NCBI RefSeq assembly: GCF_000744945.1 | Contig: NZ_JQMX01000001.1 | Location: 620,001 to 684,000 of the forward strand | DNA: 64,000 nucleotides | From: Carnobacterium maltaromaticum DSM 20342 | GTDB lineage: Bacteria > Bacillota > Bacilli > Lactobacillales > Carnobacteriaceae | Reading direction: 5' to 3' | In this document: positions 35,117-44,622 of the stretch, piece by piece | Position numbering within the stretch: the stretch's first letter is position 1 | How the letters are laid out: each line of letters opens with the position of its first letter | Made by a program: the position numbers and the translations under genes | Notes under the pieces: model-generated | The model's input: only the letters and a program-made list of their open reading frames with translations | What the model was told of the DNA's origin: nothing | Databases searched by the model: none

Positions 35117-36607
35117 GTGAATTTTTTTTTTAATAGAAGAACATTGAGAAAAATACTAGCATTCTACTTTATCGTAGAAAATAATGGAAATGTCGATTTG
35201 AATAACGTTAGTGAGTATTTAAAATGTACAGTAAGAACGACCAAAGATGTACTGGATGAATTAGAAAATGATGTAAAACAATGGGATAGCGAAGTATATT
35301 TACAACAAAAGTCTGATGGTTATTTATATGTTTATATTCCTTCAGACCTTTCAATTCATGGTATCTATTTATACTACTTAGAGGACAATATTAATTTTAA
35401 TTGGATGAAGCAATATTTTTTTGAAAATACTGTGGAAATAAATGAATATGCCTTAGATCACTATGTTTCGTATTCTACGATGTATAAAAATATGAAGGTA
35501 ATTGATAGAAATATTCTTTCTCGATACAAGTTACAATTTAATACTAATGTTAATGCAACAATTTTAGGCGATGAAAAGCAAAAGAGACTATTCTTTTTTG
35601 ATTTTTTTTGGTATTCATATAGTGGTTTGAAATGGCCTTTTTATAATGTTGAAAAAAAAAAGTTCGATATCTTTTTTAAGTATATAGAAAAAATTAGGGT
35701 TCGAAATATTGGACTTTCAGAAAAAGAAATTTTACGTTATTATTTTGCAATAATCTTTCATAGAATAGAAATAGGTGAGACTTGTGACGAGTCTATTTTG
35801 AAAAATCAATTGCTAGATGATAGTAAACACTACACTATACTTAAAGAAAGCTTGTTCCCAATCTATAAAAGTATATTTCCAAAGTTGATGAAAAAAGATA
35901 TTGAATCTGAAATAGCATTTCTTTATCTTACTATTTTTGGACTTGAATTCCATTTAGAAGATAATGCGATTGTATCAGAAATGTTAGTTTACGTGCAAAC
36001 ACATGACATCAATGTAGTAGAATACACAAATTTTTGGATGAAAGAGTTCTTTCTTTATTTTGATATTAAATTAAATGCTAGAGAATATAGTATTTTATAT
36101 TCTAATTTAATTCATATTCATTCTAGAGCTTCATTATTTGAGGGTATTGACAGTATCTCTGAAGATATCCCAGGCATTTCAAAATCCAAGGGGCCACTTA
36201 CACATATAGTAAATAAATTTTATGAAATATTAGTTGAGAAATCAACATTTGAAAATCCTCTTTTTGAAAACAGAGTATTTTTAATCAATAAGTATTCAGT
36301 TTTGATAGAAAAATATGCAGGGAAAAAATATTTAATTAATCACATAAAAATTTGCCTGTTATCAATTTACGGGGGTGAAACTAGTAAAGATTTTAATGAT
36401 TTACTAAGAATGAATGATCTAGATCAAATTGTTGATGTAACAATATCTCTAAGTAATGATGTTGATTTAATTATTACAGATAGAGTTTATGATGAGTTAA
36501 AAGACACTGAAATAGAAATGTTATTATGGGAAGTAAATCCATCTGATAGGTCAAAAAATAGAATTATACATCGTATTAAGGAAATCGTTGATAAAAGAAT
36601 TAGATAG
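35117..36607 (+). CDS. Mga/AtxA-like virulence-type transcriptional regulator
   Basis: The 496-residue protein has an N-terminal wHTH (NRRTLRKILAFYFIVENNGN, then LNNVSEYLKCTVRTTKDVL), a second Mga-type HTH around residues 100-150 (YALDHYVSYSTMYKNMKVID) and a long body with PRD-like helical regions. Such regulators commonly stand before WxL surface clusters and activate them. GGAGTGATTT leads to GTG 35117. It is followed by a terminator and 330 bp of leader before the surface genes. Confidence 0.8.
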   Translation: MNFFFNRRTLRKILAFYFIVENNGNVDLNNVSEYLKCTVRTTKDVLDELENDVKQWDSEVYLQQKSDGYLYVYIPSDLSIHGIYLYYLEDNINFNWMKQYFFENTVEINEYALDHYVSYSTMYKNMKVIDRNILSRYKLQFNTNVNATILGDEKQKRLFFFDFFWYSYSGLKWPFYNVEKKKFDIFFKYIEKIRVRNIGLSEKEILRYYFAIIFHRIEIGETCDESILKNQLLDDSKHYTILKESLFPIYKSIFPKLMKKDIESEIAFLYLTIFGLEFHLEDNAIVSEMLVYVQTHDINVVEYTNFWMKEFFLYFDIKLNAREYSILYSNLIHIHSRASLFEGIDSISEDIPGISKSKGPLTHIVNKFYEILVEKSTFENPLFENRVFLINKYSVLIEKYAGKKYLINHIKICLLSIYGGETSKDFNDLLRMNDLDQIVDVTISLSNDVDLIITDRVYDELKDTEIEMLLWEVNPSDRSKNRIIHRIKEIVDKRIR

Positions 36608-36763
36608 TATACAAGCTAAATAAAACTTACTGTAAAGGAATAATATCTAGTTTAAAATATAAGTAAAATTGATTTAGCACTTATTTTTATTTTTTTGTCA
36701 AAAAAAAATAAAAAATAAAAAAATAGTAAGTAAAAAAGGATGAAAATTAAGCCGAGAAAAAAG

Positions 36764-36811
36764 AAAAAAGGATGAAATGCTTTATTAAAGGCATTTCTTC
36801 CTTTTTTTTTC
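36764..36811 (+). terminator. Intrinsic terminator after the Mga-like gene
   Basis: Stem AAAAAAGGATGAAATGC / GCATTTCTTCCTTTTTT with one mismatch, 9-nt loop, T run. Confidence 0.88.
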
Positions 36812-36843
36812 TGTAATAAGAACTACATTTAAAAAAAAGTATT

Positions 36844-36865
36844 ACAAGAAGTGACTTGTTATAAT
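36844..36865 (+). promoter_or_regulatory. Candidate activator-dependent promoter of the WxL cluster
   Basis: The inverted repeat ACAAG-6nt-CTTGT ends one base before TATAAT (36860-36865), and no -35 hexamer is visible at 17 bp. This would suit an activator such as the Mga-like protein. It would leave a 270-nt leader, which contains a small hairpin TATTGTT/AACAATA near 36926-36943. Confidence 0.35.
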
Positions 36866-37136
36866 AAAAACTGTCTTAACAACTAAGGATGATACATATA
36901 GGTTAATAAGAATATATTTTTTAAATATTGTTTAAAAACAATAGAATTATCGTGGTAAGGACATCCATGTGAAATATAAAACTATACACTATTTAAAAAA
37001 TGCTCCTTATAGTGATGATTTTTATCGAGAAAGGTTGTTATGAAAGATATAACTACTTTGTATTAACACTTCTTAGGTTTTTGGTGATCCTTTTACAATA
37101 AGAAAACCATAAAAATAATTTTTAGTGGAGGTGGAA

Positions 37137-37568
37137 ATGAAGGTGAAAATATTTTTGAGTATTATTTTTGTAGTTTTTATGGGCAGTTTTATTTTGTATG
37201 AAGAAGTTTTTGCAATGGATGATAATACAAGTCAAGCAGGTATTAGTTTTTCAGAAAATGAAAATACAGATAATAACGATTCCATAAAGGGTGGTCAGAC
37301 TGAAAACAAAAAAGTTTCAAGTTTGGAGTATGGCACAAAGAAAGAAAATATCTACTTACCTTCTACAGGTCAATTTCAAAAAAAGTATGGTTTAATAAGT
37401 TTTGCTTTTTTGGTAAGTGCTTTAGGTCTTTTTTTATTGAATAAAAAAGAATATCGCAACAAATTTAACATGAATGGAGAAAATTATGAAAAAATTAACG
37501 AAAATGAGTATTGTTGGATTAGGTTTGATAATGACTACTGGTATTGGAAATACAGCTTTCGCTGCTGA
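37137..37568 (+). CDS. LPXTG-type surface protein with unusual C-terminal extension
   Basis: The 143-residue protein has a signal peptide (VKIFLSIIFVVFMGSFIL, probable cut at VFA), a short Asn/Glu-rich exposed part and LPSTG at residues 74-78, followed by a hydrophobic helix and KKEYRNK. A sortase substrate should stop there, but the frame goes on for about 35 more residues and overlaps the next gene by 83 bases. The tail has many Tyr and Trp (NEYCWIRFDNDYWYWKYSF) and is read from the coding sequence of the neighbour. A lost stop codon or a frameshift is likely. GGAGGTGG precedes ATG 37137. Confidence 0.7.
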   Translation: MKVKIFLSIIFVVFMGSFILYEEVFAMDDNTSQAGISFSENENTDNNDSIKGGQTENKKVSSLEYGTKKENIYLPSTGQFQKKYGLISFAFLVSALGLFLLNKKEYRNKFNMNGENYEKINENEYCWIRFDNDYWYWKYSFRC

Positions 37569-38136
37569 AGCAGACGGGTTTAAAACGACAGCTGACTTTA
37601 CATTAGAAGGAGGAACTGAAGACAATAAGCCAACTAATCCCATTATTCCAATTGATCCTCCTACGAATCATACGGGTAATTTAGTAATTGATGCAGTATC
37701 AGATTTCACCTTTGAAAACGGAAAAATTGAAAGTAAGACAGTTACTTATAATGCTGTAATACCAACAGATAAAACGTTAGGAACACAGGTTACAGACATG
37801 CGAGGAACTGGTGCAGGTTGGGACTTAACAGCTAAAATTTCAGATTTTGAGAATGCAGATAAGACAAAAGTCTTAAAAGGGGCACAGCTATTAATCCCAG
37901 AAGGAAATGTCTCAACTACAAGTGTGTCTAAAGATAATCCAGCTATTTCAAAATCTGTAACATTGAATGCAACGGAGCAATCTATTTTCTCTGCGAGTCA
38001 AGACTCTGGTATGGGTACATGGTCAACAGATTTTGAGGGGAAGGGAAACCATGTCTCTATAGTGGTACCTGATGGGAACTATGCAGATAGTTATTCTGCC
38101 GAAATTGTGTGGTCTTTACAAGATGCACCAAAATAA
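37486..38136 (+). CDS. WxL domain surface protein
   Basis: The 216-residue protein has a signal peptide (KLTKMSIVGLGLIMTTGIGN, cut at AFA-AEA) and a WxL domain with its two signature sites: RGTGAGWDLTAKI and, at the end, EIVWSLQDAPK. WxL domains bind peptidoglycan without covalent linkage. A Pro-rich linker (PTNPIIPIDPPTN) lies before the domain. ATGGAG precedes ATG 37486. It is one of three similar tandem genes. Confidence 0.9.
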   Translation: MKKLTKMSIVGLGLIMTTGIGNTAFAAEADGFKTTADFTLEGGTEDNKPTNPIIPIDPPTNHTGNLVIDAVSDFTFENGKIESKTVTYNAVIPTDKTLGTQVTDMRGTGAGWDLTAKISDFENADKTKVLKGAQLLIPEGNVSTTSVSKDNPAISKSVTLNATEQSIFSASQDSGMGTWSTDFEGKGNHVSIVVPDGNYADSYSAEIVWSLQDAPK

Positions 38137-38161
38137 AAAAATTAATTTAGGAGGAGATAAA

Positions 38162-38800
38162 ATGAAGAAGATTGAATTATATCTAGTTTGTGTGGGCTTA
38201 CTTACTGTAGGGGCAGGATTTACAAATACTCAAGTACTTGCTGCAGAAATTGATACACAACAGAGTACTACTGCGGTAGAAATTGAAGCGGGTGGAAATG
38301 AACAAAATCCTATTATTGATGGAGTACAACCAGGAACAGGTCATACAGGTTCTTTAGTAATAGATGCTGTATCAAATTTTAATTTTGGAAAAGTCAAATT
38401 AGGTGTGACAACGCAAAATGCTATTCCGGTAGAAGGAGAAACTTTAGGTGCCCAAGTAACAGATGTTAGAGGTACCGGTGCAGGCTGGAGCTTAATGGCA
38501 AGCATTACTGAATTCTCAAATTCAGATGAAACAAAAAAACTGAAAGCGCAATTAACAATTCCATCAGGTAAAGTAAAAGGAACTGATGCTAATAGTTTGA
38601 CTCCTGCAATTGCTTCAGGTGCAACTTTGAATGAATCTCCATCAAAGATACTTTATGCAGAGCAAAATTCTGGAATGGGTACGTGGTCAAATGCTTTTGA
38701 GGGGAATTCTGGAAAAGTTAATTTACTTATTCCAACAGATAGTTATATTGATTCGTATAGTGCAATAATCAACTGGTCATTGCAAGATGCACCAGCATAA
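38162..38800 (+). CDS. WxL domain surface protein
   Basis: The 212-residue protein is a paralog of the previous one: signal peptide (cut at VLA-AEI), then TGHTGSLVIDAVSNFNFGKV, then DVRGTGAGWSLMASITEF and the terminal IINWSLQDAPA. The same HTG(N/S)LVIDAVS(D/N)F start of the domain is seen in both. GGAGGAGA precedes ATG. The 25-bp spacing from the previous stop supports one transcript. Confidence 0.9.
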   Translation: MKKIELYLVCVGLLTVGAGFTNTQVLAAEIDTQQSTTAVEIEAGGNEQNPIIDGVQPGTGHTGSLVIDAVSNFNFGKVKLGVTTQNAIPVEGETLGAQVTDVRGTGAGWSLMASITEFSNSDETKKLKAQLTIPSGKVKGTDANSLTPAIASGATLNESPSKILYAEQNSGMGTWSNAFEGNSGKVNLLIPTDSYIDSYSAIINWSLQDAPA

Positions 38801-38827
38801 AAAAATAAATTATATTTAGGAGAAAAT

Positions 38828-39529
38828 ATGAAAAACAAATTATTAATTTCGTACGTTGCTTTAACTAGTTCTGCTTTGTTAGTAAATCTAACTGAGGTGG
38901 AAGCAAGTACCACTAGCCAAGAAACGAGTGAAAATATTATCACTTTCGTTGGAGGTGGGGGAGATATTACAGGACCAGTAAATCCAGAAGATCCGGATTT
39001 ACCAATTGTAATCGATCCAGCTGATCCCAACAATCCTGGTACAGATAATCCAGGTCCCTTATCTCTGGATTTTGTATCAAATATACAGTTTGGTGAAAAG
39101 AAAGTAAGTGGTAAAGATCAAGTATATAGCGCGCTTAATAAAGCTCCTTATGTACAGGTTACAGATGTTAGAGGTACGAATGTTGGGTGGAGCCTCTCTG
39201 TTACAGCTAGTGAATTTGTAGCAACGAATGATTCCACAGAAGTTTTAAAAGGTGCTGAACTTTCTTTTAAAAATCCAACTGTGAAAGCTGCAAGTAAAGG
39301 AAATGTTTCAACTCCTCCTACGAGTAATGATGTAACATTATTAAATACAGAGACGCAAACAGTAATGAATGCGAATGTAAATCAAGGTAGTGGTACATGG
39401 CTGACTACTTGGACAACAGGTACAGATTCAAATGACAATGTACAATTAAAAGTATACGCTGGATCTGCAAAAGCCAACACAACGTATACTGCAGATCTAA
39501 AGTGGGCGCTCTCTGACGCTCCAAAATAG
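38828..39529 (+). CDS. WxL domain surface protein
   Basis: The 233-residue third paralog has a signal peptide (cut near VEA-STT), a longer Asp/Pro linker (NPEDPDLPIVIDPADPNNP), then DVRGTNVGWSLSVTASEF and the end ADLKWALSDAPK. It diverges most from the other two in the middle of the domain. TTAGGAG precedes ATG. Confidence 0.9.
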   Translation: MKNKLLISYVALTSSALLVNLTEVEASTTSQETSENIITFVGGGGDITGPVNPEDPDLPIVIDPADPNNPGTDNPGPLSLDFVSNIQFGEKKVSGKDQVYSALNKAPYVQVTDVRGTNVGWSLSVTASEFVATNDSTEVLKGAELSFKNPTVKAASKGNVSTPPTSNDVTLLNTETQTVMNANVNQGSGTWLTTWTTGTDSNDNVQLKVYAGSAKANTTYTADLKWALSDAPK

Positions 39530-39540
39530 AATTAAAATAG

Positions 39541-39572
39541 GGCAACAAGAAGCTCATTTCTTGTTGCCTCTT
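39541..39572 (+). terminator. Terminator-like hairpin inside the WxL operon
   Basis: GGCAACAAGAA / TTCTTGTTGCC with a six-base loop, followed by a weak T tract (CTCTTTT). Partial read-through would make the upstream WxL proteins more abundant than the anchor genes. Confidence 0.65.
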
Positions 39573-39592
39573 TTGAAATAGGAGGCAACGAT

Positions 39593-40684
39593 TTGAAAAA
39601 AAAATTTTTAATAATCTGTATATTTATATGTAGCACTCTATTCATTAGTACTAAGGTAGATGCTGCATCAATGGGGTACTCAGTTAAAGCAAATATCCCA
39701 GAAAATCAAATTGATAAAGACAAGTCATATTTTGATTTAAAAATGAAACCGAATGAAGAACAAGCAATTACTTTAACAGTAAGCAATAGTTCTGAAGAAA
39801 AGATAGAGTTAAATATTGTCCCAAACAATGCAAAAACTAACCAAAATGGAGTTATCGATTATAGTGAAGAAAACCTCAAGAAAGATAATTCTCAAGTATA
39901 TTCATTAACCGATATCATTTCTGGTAAGCAAAAAATAGCATTAAATCCAGGAGAAACGAAAGAAGTAAGTTTTCAGTTAAAAATGCCTAGCGAAGAAATT
40001 GACGGGATAGTGTTAGGAGGTTTTTATATCTATAAGGAGGACACGGATTCAAAAAATACAAGCGAGAATGTTCAAATAAGAAATTCTTATTCTTATGTAA
40101 TTGGAATTCAATTATCTGAAAATGACACAATTGTTGAACCAGTTGTCAATCTTAATAAAATAAAACCTGCTCTTCAAAATTATCGTACTGCGATTACTGC
40201 AAATATTCAAAATAGTAAACCAACTATTATAAATAATTTAGTAATAAATGCTAAAGTAACCGAAAAAAATAAAACTGAAGTTCTACATGAAACGGTAAAA
40301 CAAAGTATGTCAATGGCTCCTAATTCAAATTTTGATTTTCCTATTAGTTGGGATAATGAGCCGTTAGAAGCAGGCGATTATACCCTCCATTTAAAAATTA
40401 ATACAGGTGAAAAAGAATGGAGCTTTGATAAAAATTTTTCAATTGGTAAAGAAGATACAAAAAAATTAAATGATGAAGCAGTAGACATTAATAAAAAAGA
40501 AATAAATCGGAACATAGTAGCATTATTAATTTTTCTACTTATAGCGAGCTGTTGCATTGTGATTATTGGTTTATTGATTAGACGTAAAAAGAAAATTGAA
40601 AGAGAAAAAAAATTAAAAGCTGCCAGAATTAAAAAAAGAAGGAAGGCAAAAAATAGTGAAAGAAATAAGAAAAAAATCACATAA
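39593..40684 (+). CDS. DUF916/DUF3324 (WxL-interacting) membrane-anchored protein
   Basis: The 363-residue protein has a signal peptide (KFLIICIFICSTLFISTKVD), a DUF916 part (YFDLKMKPNEEQAITLTVSN, DGIVLGGFYIYKEDT), a DUF3324 part, and one C-terminal membrane helix (NIVALLIFLLIASCCIVIIG) with a very basic cytoplasmic tail. These WxLIP proteins hold WxL proteins and host ligands at the surface. TTG 39593 follows AGGAGGC by seven bases. The next gene overlaps its end by 29 bases. Confidence 0.9.
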   Translation: MKKKFLIICIFICSTLFISTKVDAASMGYSVKANIPENQIDKDKSYFDLKMKPNEEQAITLTVSNSSEEKIELNIVPNNAKTNQNGVIDYSEENLKKDNSQVYSLTDIISGKQKIALNPGETKEVSFQLKMPSEEIDGIVLGGFYIYKEDTDSKNTSENVQIRNSYSYVIGIQLSENDTIVEPVVNLNKIKPALQNYRTAITANIQNSKPTIINNLVINAKVTEKNKTEVLHETVKQSMSMAPNSNFDFPISWDNEPLEAGDYTLHLKINTGEKEWSFDKNFSIGKEDTKKLNDEAVDINKKEINRNIVALLIFLLIASCCIVIIGLLIRRKKKIEREKKLKAARIKKRRKAKNSERNKKKIT

Positions 40685-42710
40685 AAGAAATTTTTTCCTT
40701 TTGGTATTTGAATTTATTCTATTAGGTTTGTTACTATTCATTAAGCCACAGTCATCTAGTGCATATTCTCCATTTGAAGTACCTACTGGAACCATATCAT
40801 TATATATAGTTGGTACGGGGATATTTCCAGATATTGATAGCAATGGTTTAGTATACGGATACAGAGATACTAGTTTAATAACTGATAGATATTGGTACTC
40901 AAAAAAATTATCAAATGGACAATTTATTTTCACCTCAATGAAGGCCCCTAATAAGTTATTAACAATAAACTCTGATAACAGTATATCGGTTGTTCAGTAT
41001 ACGCAAGATATTTATACAGATGAAAGTAAAATTCCTACTAATTCTAGATTCTATGCCAAGTATGTAGGGATTTCATCAAATCGATATAGTTTTACAGTAT
41101 CAACAAGCAATAACTTTGATTATGGGATAGGTTTTGACTTTTATAATAATTATTATTTTTCGTACAAACCCACAAACTCGAATACAACAGTTGATGGAAG
41201 ATGGTTAATGTCATTTGGACAACTATATACTACTACAAATATGCTGAATCTTAAAGTAGATAGTGTTGTAGGAAAAAAATATATAAATTCAGATATCCAT
41301 ATAACTGGATCATTAAATGTATCTGGAGTAGATACATCAAAACTCACATTAAACATAGGTAATAATGTTTATTCAATTAAAGATATGGATGTTACTTATA
41401 TAAATGGAAAAGCAACATTTGATGTTCCAGTTCCTTTGACTTATGACAAATTTCAAGAAGGAAAAAGTTATTCTATTGAAGTTTCTGCCAATACAGGTTT
41501 TTTAGATTCTTATGACAATAGTCAGAGTTTTACCGTTGACTATTCAGTGATGACAGGTAGTAGCACCAATAAAAAGGTTGAAGCCGGAACTGATTTTAGT
41601 AAATTAAATCCTGAAGATTTTATAACAGATTTAAAAGACAGTGCAGGAAATACTGTTAAAATAAATAAATTCGTAAATATTCCAGATAATAAAAAGGTCG
41701 GTAAAAAAAATATTGGTATTGAGGTTACTAATGGCATAAGTACAAATACAATAACAGTTGAATTTGAAGTGGTTGATACAGTAAATCCAACAGCAACTGC
41801 GGTTCCACAAAAAATCCAAAAAAATTCAACTTTCACCTCTAATGCTTCATCTTTAATTACGAATGTATCTGATAATGGTGGAGCAGATAGTATTACCTAT
41901 TCAATAACAAAAATTCCATCAACTGATAAAGTTGGATACTTTACCGCTGAAGTTACGTTAAATGATCAATCAAATAATCAAAGTGTAATTGAAATTCCTG
42001 TAACAGTTTATGATGAGACTACACCGATAGTAGGAAATAGTATTTTAACTGGTAATGATTTTGACATAACTATAGAGGATTTAAAAAAAGGTGTAAGTAA
42101 TTCAAATTTAACCAATTTAATTTTAGAGAAATCTGATTCTAAGGCTTGGGATATTGTAACGGGCAAAGAAATTGAAACGATTAGTGTTGCACAAAATGAT
42201 TTAGATTTTTCTAAAGGAAGCTATAGTGCTCTAATAAGAGCGCAAGATTCCAATAATAAAATAGTAGAAAAGACTATAAAAATAACAGTAACAGATGGCT
42301 ATCTTGAATTTAGTTCAGTAGATACTAACTTAGACTTTGGTAAAATTAGCATATCAAGTACTGAAAAAAATTATAATTTATATACAGATTCTAATATAAC
42401 TATTGAAGATTCAAGAGGAATAGATTCTGATAATTGGAAGTTGACGGCGAAAATAGTAACTCCGTTGACATATGAAAATAGTGAGCTGAAAGAAACCTTA
42501 TACTATGTAGATAATTCAAATAATACATTTATTTTTAATAATGAGGAGAGCACAATAATAGAGCAAAGTGCCGTTGACAAGTATAAAATAACCAATCTAG
42601 AGCTGAAAAATGATAATAGTTCAGGTTTATATTTAAAAATGTTGCCAGGTCAAGGTAAAGTTGGAAATTATAGTGGCGTTATTCAATGGTCATTAAAAAA
42701 TGCTCCATAA
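40656..42710 (+). CDS. Large WxL surface protein
   Basis: The 684-residue protein has a signal peptide after a basic start (KEIRKKSHKRNFF) and a cut near SSA-YSP. An N-terminal beta domain of about 190 residues rich in Tyr and Asn follows, then three or so Ig/cadherin-like repeats (TVEFEVVDTVNPTATAVP, QSVIEIPVTVYDETTPIV), and a C-terminal WxL domain with DNWKLTAKIV and the end VIQWSLKNAP. It is the large partner usual in WxL clusters. The N-terminal domain is not one I recognise. GGAAGGC precedes GTG 40656. Confidence 0.85.
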   Translation: MKEIRKKSHKRNFFLLVFEFILLGLLLFIKPQSSSAYSPFEVPTGTISLYIVGTGIFPDIDSNGLVYGYRDTSLITDRYWYSKKLSNGQFIFTSMKAPNKLLTINSDNSISVVQYTQDIYTDESKIPTNSRFYAKYVGISSNRYSFTVSTSNNFDYGIGFDFYNNYYFSYKPTNSNTTVDGRWLMSFGQLYTTTNMLNLKVDSVVGKKYINSDIHITGSLNVSGVDTSKLTLNIGNNVYSIKDMDVTYINGKATFDVPVPLTYDKFQEGKSYSIEVSANTGFLDSYDNSQSFTVDYSVMTGSSTNKKVEAGTDFSKLNPEDFITDLKDSAGNTVKINKFVNIPDNKKVGKKNIGIEVTNGISTNTITVEFEVVDTVNPTATAVPQKIQKNSTFTSNASSLITNVSDNGGADSITYSITKIPSTDKVGYFTAEVTLNDQSNNQSVIEIPVTVYDETTPIVGNSILTGNDFDITIEDLKKGVSNSNLTNLILEKSDSKAWDIVTGKEIETISVAQNDLDFSKGSYSALIRAQDSNNKIVEKTIKITVTDGYLEFSSVDTNLDFGKISISSTEKNYNLYTDSNITIEDSRGIDSDNWKLTAKIVTPLTYENSELKETLYYVDNSNNTFIFNNEESTIIEQSAVDKYKITNLELKNDNSSGLYLKMLPGQGKVGNYSGVIQWSLKNAP

Positions 42711-42745
42711 ATTATATAAATTCTAAACTTTAGGGAGGAATAGTT

Positions 42746-42991
42746 ATTAGTAAAGTAGAAGAACATTGGGATGATAAAATTATTTATTATGTAGTTTTTA
42801 AAGCTAAGATAAAAATAGGAGGTATTGAAAAAATAGAAAAATTTTCTAAAACTCTAATATTAGATCCAAACTTAGATAGAAAACAGATAAAAGATATTAT
42901 ACACAAAAAATTGTATAATATTGTAGAAATAGTCCATATAGATCAATTGGAAGATTGTATTTGTTTAAAAACTACTTAAAACATTTATGAA
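42746..42991 (+). CDS. Small protein of the WxL operon with apparent AUU start
   Basis: An 81-codon frame lies between the large WxL gene and the operon terminator. AGGGAGG at 42732-42738 is seven bases before ATT 42746; the frame is closed upstream by TAG and holds no ATG or GTG before its middle. The product would read SKVEEHWDDKIIYYVVFKAK after the start and end HIDQLEDCILFKNYLKHL, a basic, strand-and-helix protein with no signal peptide. I know no family. Either AUU is used, as in infC, or an ATG was lost. Confidence 0.5.
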
Positions 42992-43058
42992 ACTGAATCA
43001 ATAAAAATTGAAAAAAAGTAGTATCAAAATTATATATATAGTTAGCTTATATTATAGA

Positions 43059-43105
43059 AATAAACTAACCAAATTAAAATAAAATTTGGTTAGTTTATTT
43101 TTTAC
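43059..43105 (+). terminator. Terminator of the WxL operon
   Basis: A 17-bp perfect stem, AATAAACTAACCAAATT and its complement, 7-nt loop, then six T. Confidence 0.92.
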
Positions 43106-43245
43106 GTCCAATTAGCATTATCATAGGCGAAATTGTAGGGATTTGAGTAGTTATACTTATTTTTTGTGAAACGTGTTGATATTAACAAGAATCAAAAAAG
43201 AGAGTATTTATAGTATCTATTGCTAACATGTAAAAAAACACTGTA

Positions 43246-43771
43246 ATGTCATATGTTAGCGATTTAAGAAATTTTTACGATGTTTTAATTACTTTTTACG
43301 ATTTTAAATTAGAAAACCACTTCAAAGAAATTAATATGAAAACTGGTTTTAGAAACGTAGAATTCTTTTATAAAGAAGAAATAGAAAAAATAGTATTGGA
43401 TATGGAGCAATCAAAAAATGTAACAATGTTCCAACGATTTATTTTTGAATTATCATACGACACTGGTATTAGAGTTACTGAGTGTTCTGATATTAGGATT
43501 AATGACATTGATTTAAAAGATAGGGTGATAAGAGTAAGAGGGAAGGGAGGTAAAGAGAGGTTGGTTCTTTTGGGAAAAAGTTGCGTATCAGCATAAATCC
43601 ACATAAATTAAGGCATTCTTTTGCTACACATTTACTCCAAAATGGCGCTGATATTAGGACTATACATGAACTACTAGGTCATTCTAGCATATCATCAACA
43701 AAGATTAAACTCATGTCCAGTATAAAGAAAAGCAAAAAGCTATAAAAAATATTTATTTAGGTAGTTATTGA
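43246..43771 (+). pseudogene. Tyrosine recombinase (phage/ICE integrase type), broken
   Basis: The first part (to 43596) reads FYKEEIEKIVLDMEQSKN, FIFELSYDTGIRVTECSDIR with the first catalytic Arg, and [20 protein letters not shown] deletion and frameshift then join it to [20 protein letters not shown] (His-x-x-Arg), [12 protein letters not shown] and, after a further shift, [19 protein letters not shown]. The catalytic Tyr expected right after TKI is lost. The N-terminal half and some 60 central residues are missing. Confidence 0.8.
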
Positions 43772-43842
43772 TTTAAACAGATCGTTTATATACTATATTT
43801 AGAGAAAATTAAGCGTTTTGTGAGGTGCGGTGCAAACAATTG

Positions 43843-44106
43843 AATGTTATACCCATCAAACGAAATTATTAAACAACAAATTGTAGCGCAATTGAATGAA
43901 TATGTATTAACTCAGCAACAAGTTTGTGACTATCTAAATGGATTCTAGTTATTTGAGCAAATTAATTAAACAAAAAAACTTGAAGCATTTCATATTTTAG
44001 AAAATGGTAAAATGAATTTGAATTTATTTTTCAATCTGATGTTGATAAATACAAAAAAATATTTAAAATTCCGTCCCAAGGTGCGTATAGTAAAGGTACG
44101 ATATGA
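43843..44106 (+). pseudogene. Remnant of a small helix-turn-helix (excisionase-like) gene
   Basis: Pieces in three phases read EIIKQQIVAQLNEYVLTQQQ, VCDYLNG, SSYLSKLIKQK, KLEAFHILENGKMNLNLFF and QSDVDKYKKIFKIPSQGAY, the pattern of a MerR/excisionase-type winged helix. At least three frameshifts are needed to join them. Together with the broken recombinase this looks like the scar of a lost element. Confidence 0.45.
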
Positions 44107-44572
44107 GTGGAACAAGTTTATTTAAATCGAAACAGGGTAGCCGCAACATTCGCTGCCTTGTAAAAGATTTTATATTCTAGTTTACATAATATATATTATA
44201 CAAAGTAGACTGTCCATTAAAAATATTAATTTATAGCATTTAACTTGCCCTTTAACTATGAATCACATCCTTTTTTTAGTACGTAATCTTTATTTGAGGC
44301 TTAATTTAACCGTTTTATGTAAAATAACTTGTTAATCCAATAAAAAATTAAAACAAGTTCATAGGAGCTTATTTTAATTTTGAATACTTCCTGGCTTACT
44401 ATCAGCTTTATTCTAATTTATAACTTTACAATACAACCTGTTATCCTAGTCTATACAAACAGGTTCTGTTATAATTATAATTAAAGTAACAATCGATTAC
44501 TGTTTCTAAACCACCCTCACCTAACGAATTTCCAACTTCATTGCGACATAAATTTTTTTAATAGTTTTTGTC
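44107..44572. other. Gene-free A+T-rich stretch
   Basis: I see no coding frame, repeat or strong hairpin here. It separates the scar region from the acylase gene. Confidence 0.5.
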
Positions 44573-44601
44573 TTTGTAACAGTTTCTATTGTAGTTATAC
44601 T
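44573..44601 (+). promoter_or_regulatory. Promoter of the acylase gene
   Basis: TTTGTA, 17-bp spacer, TATACT; the ribosome site AAGGAG follows eight bases on. Confidence 0.5.
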
Positions 44602-44622
44602 AAAATTTAAGGAGTGATTATG

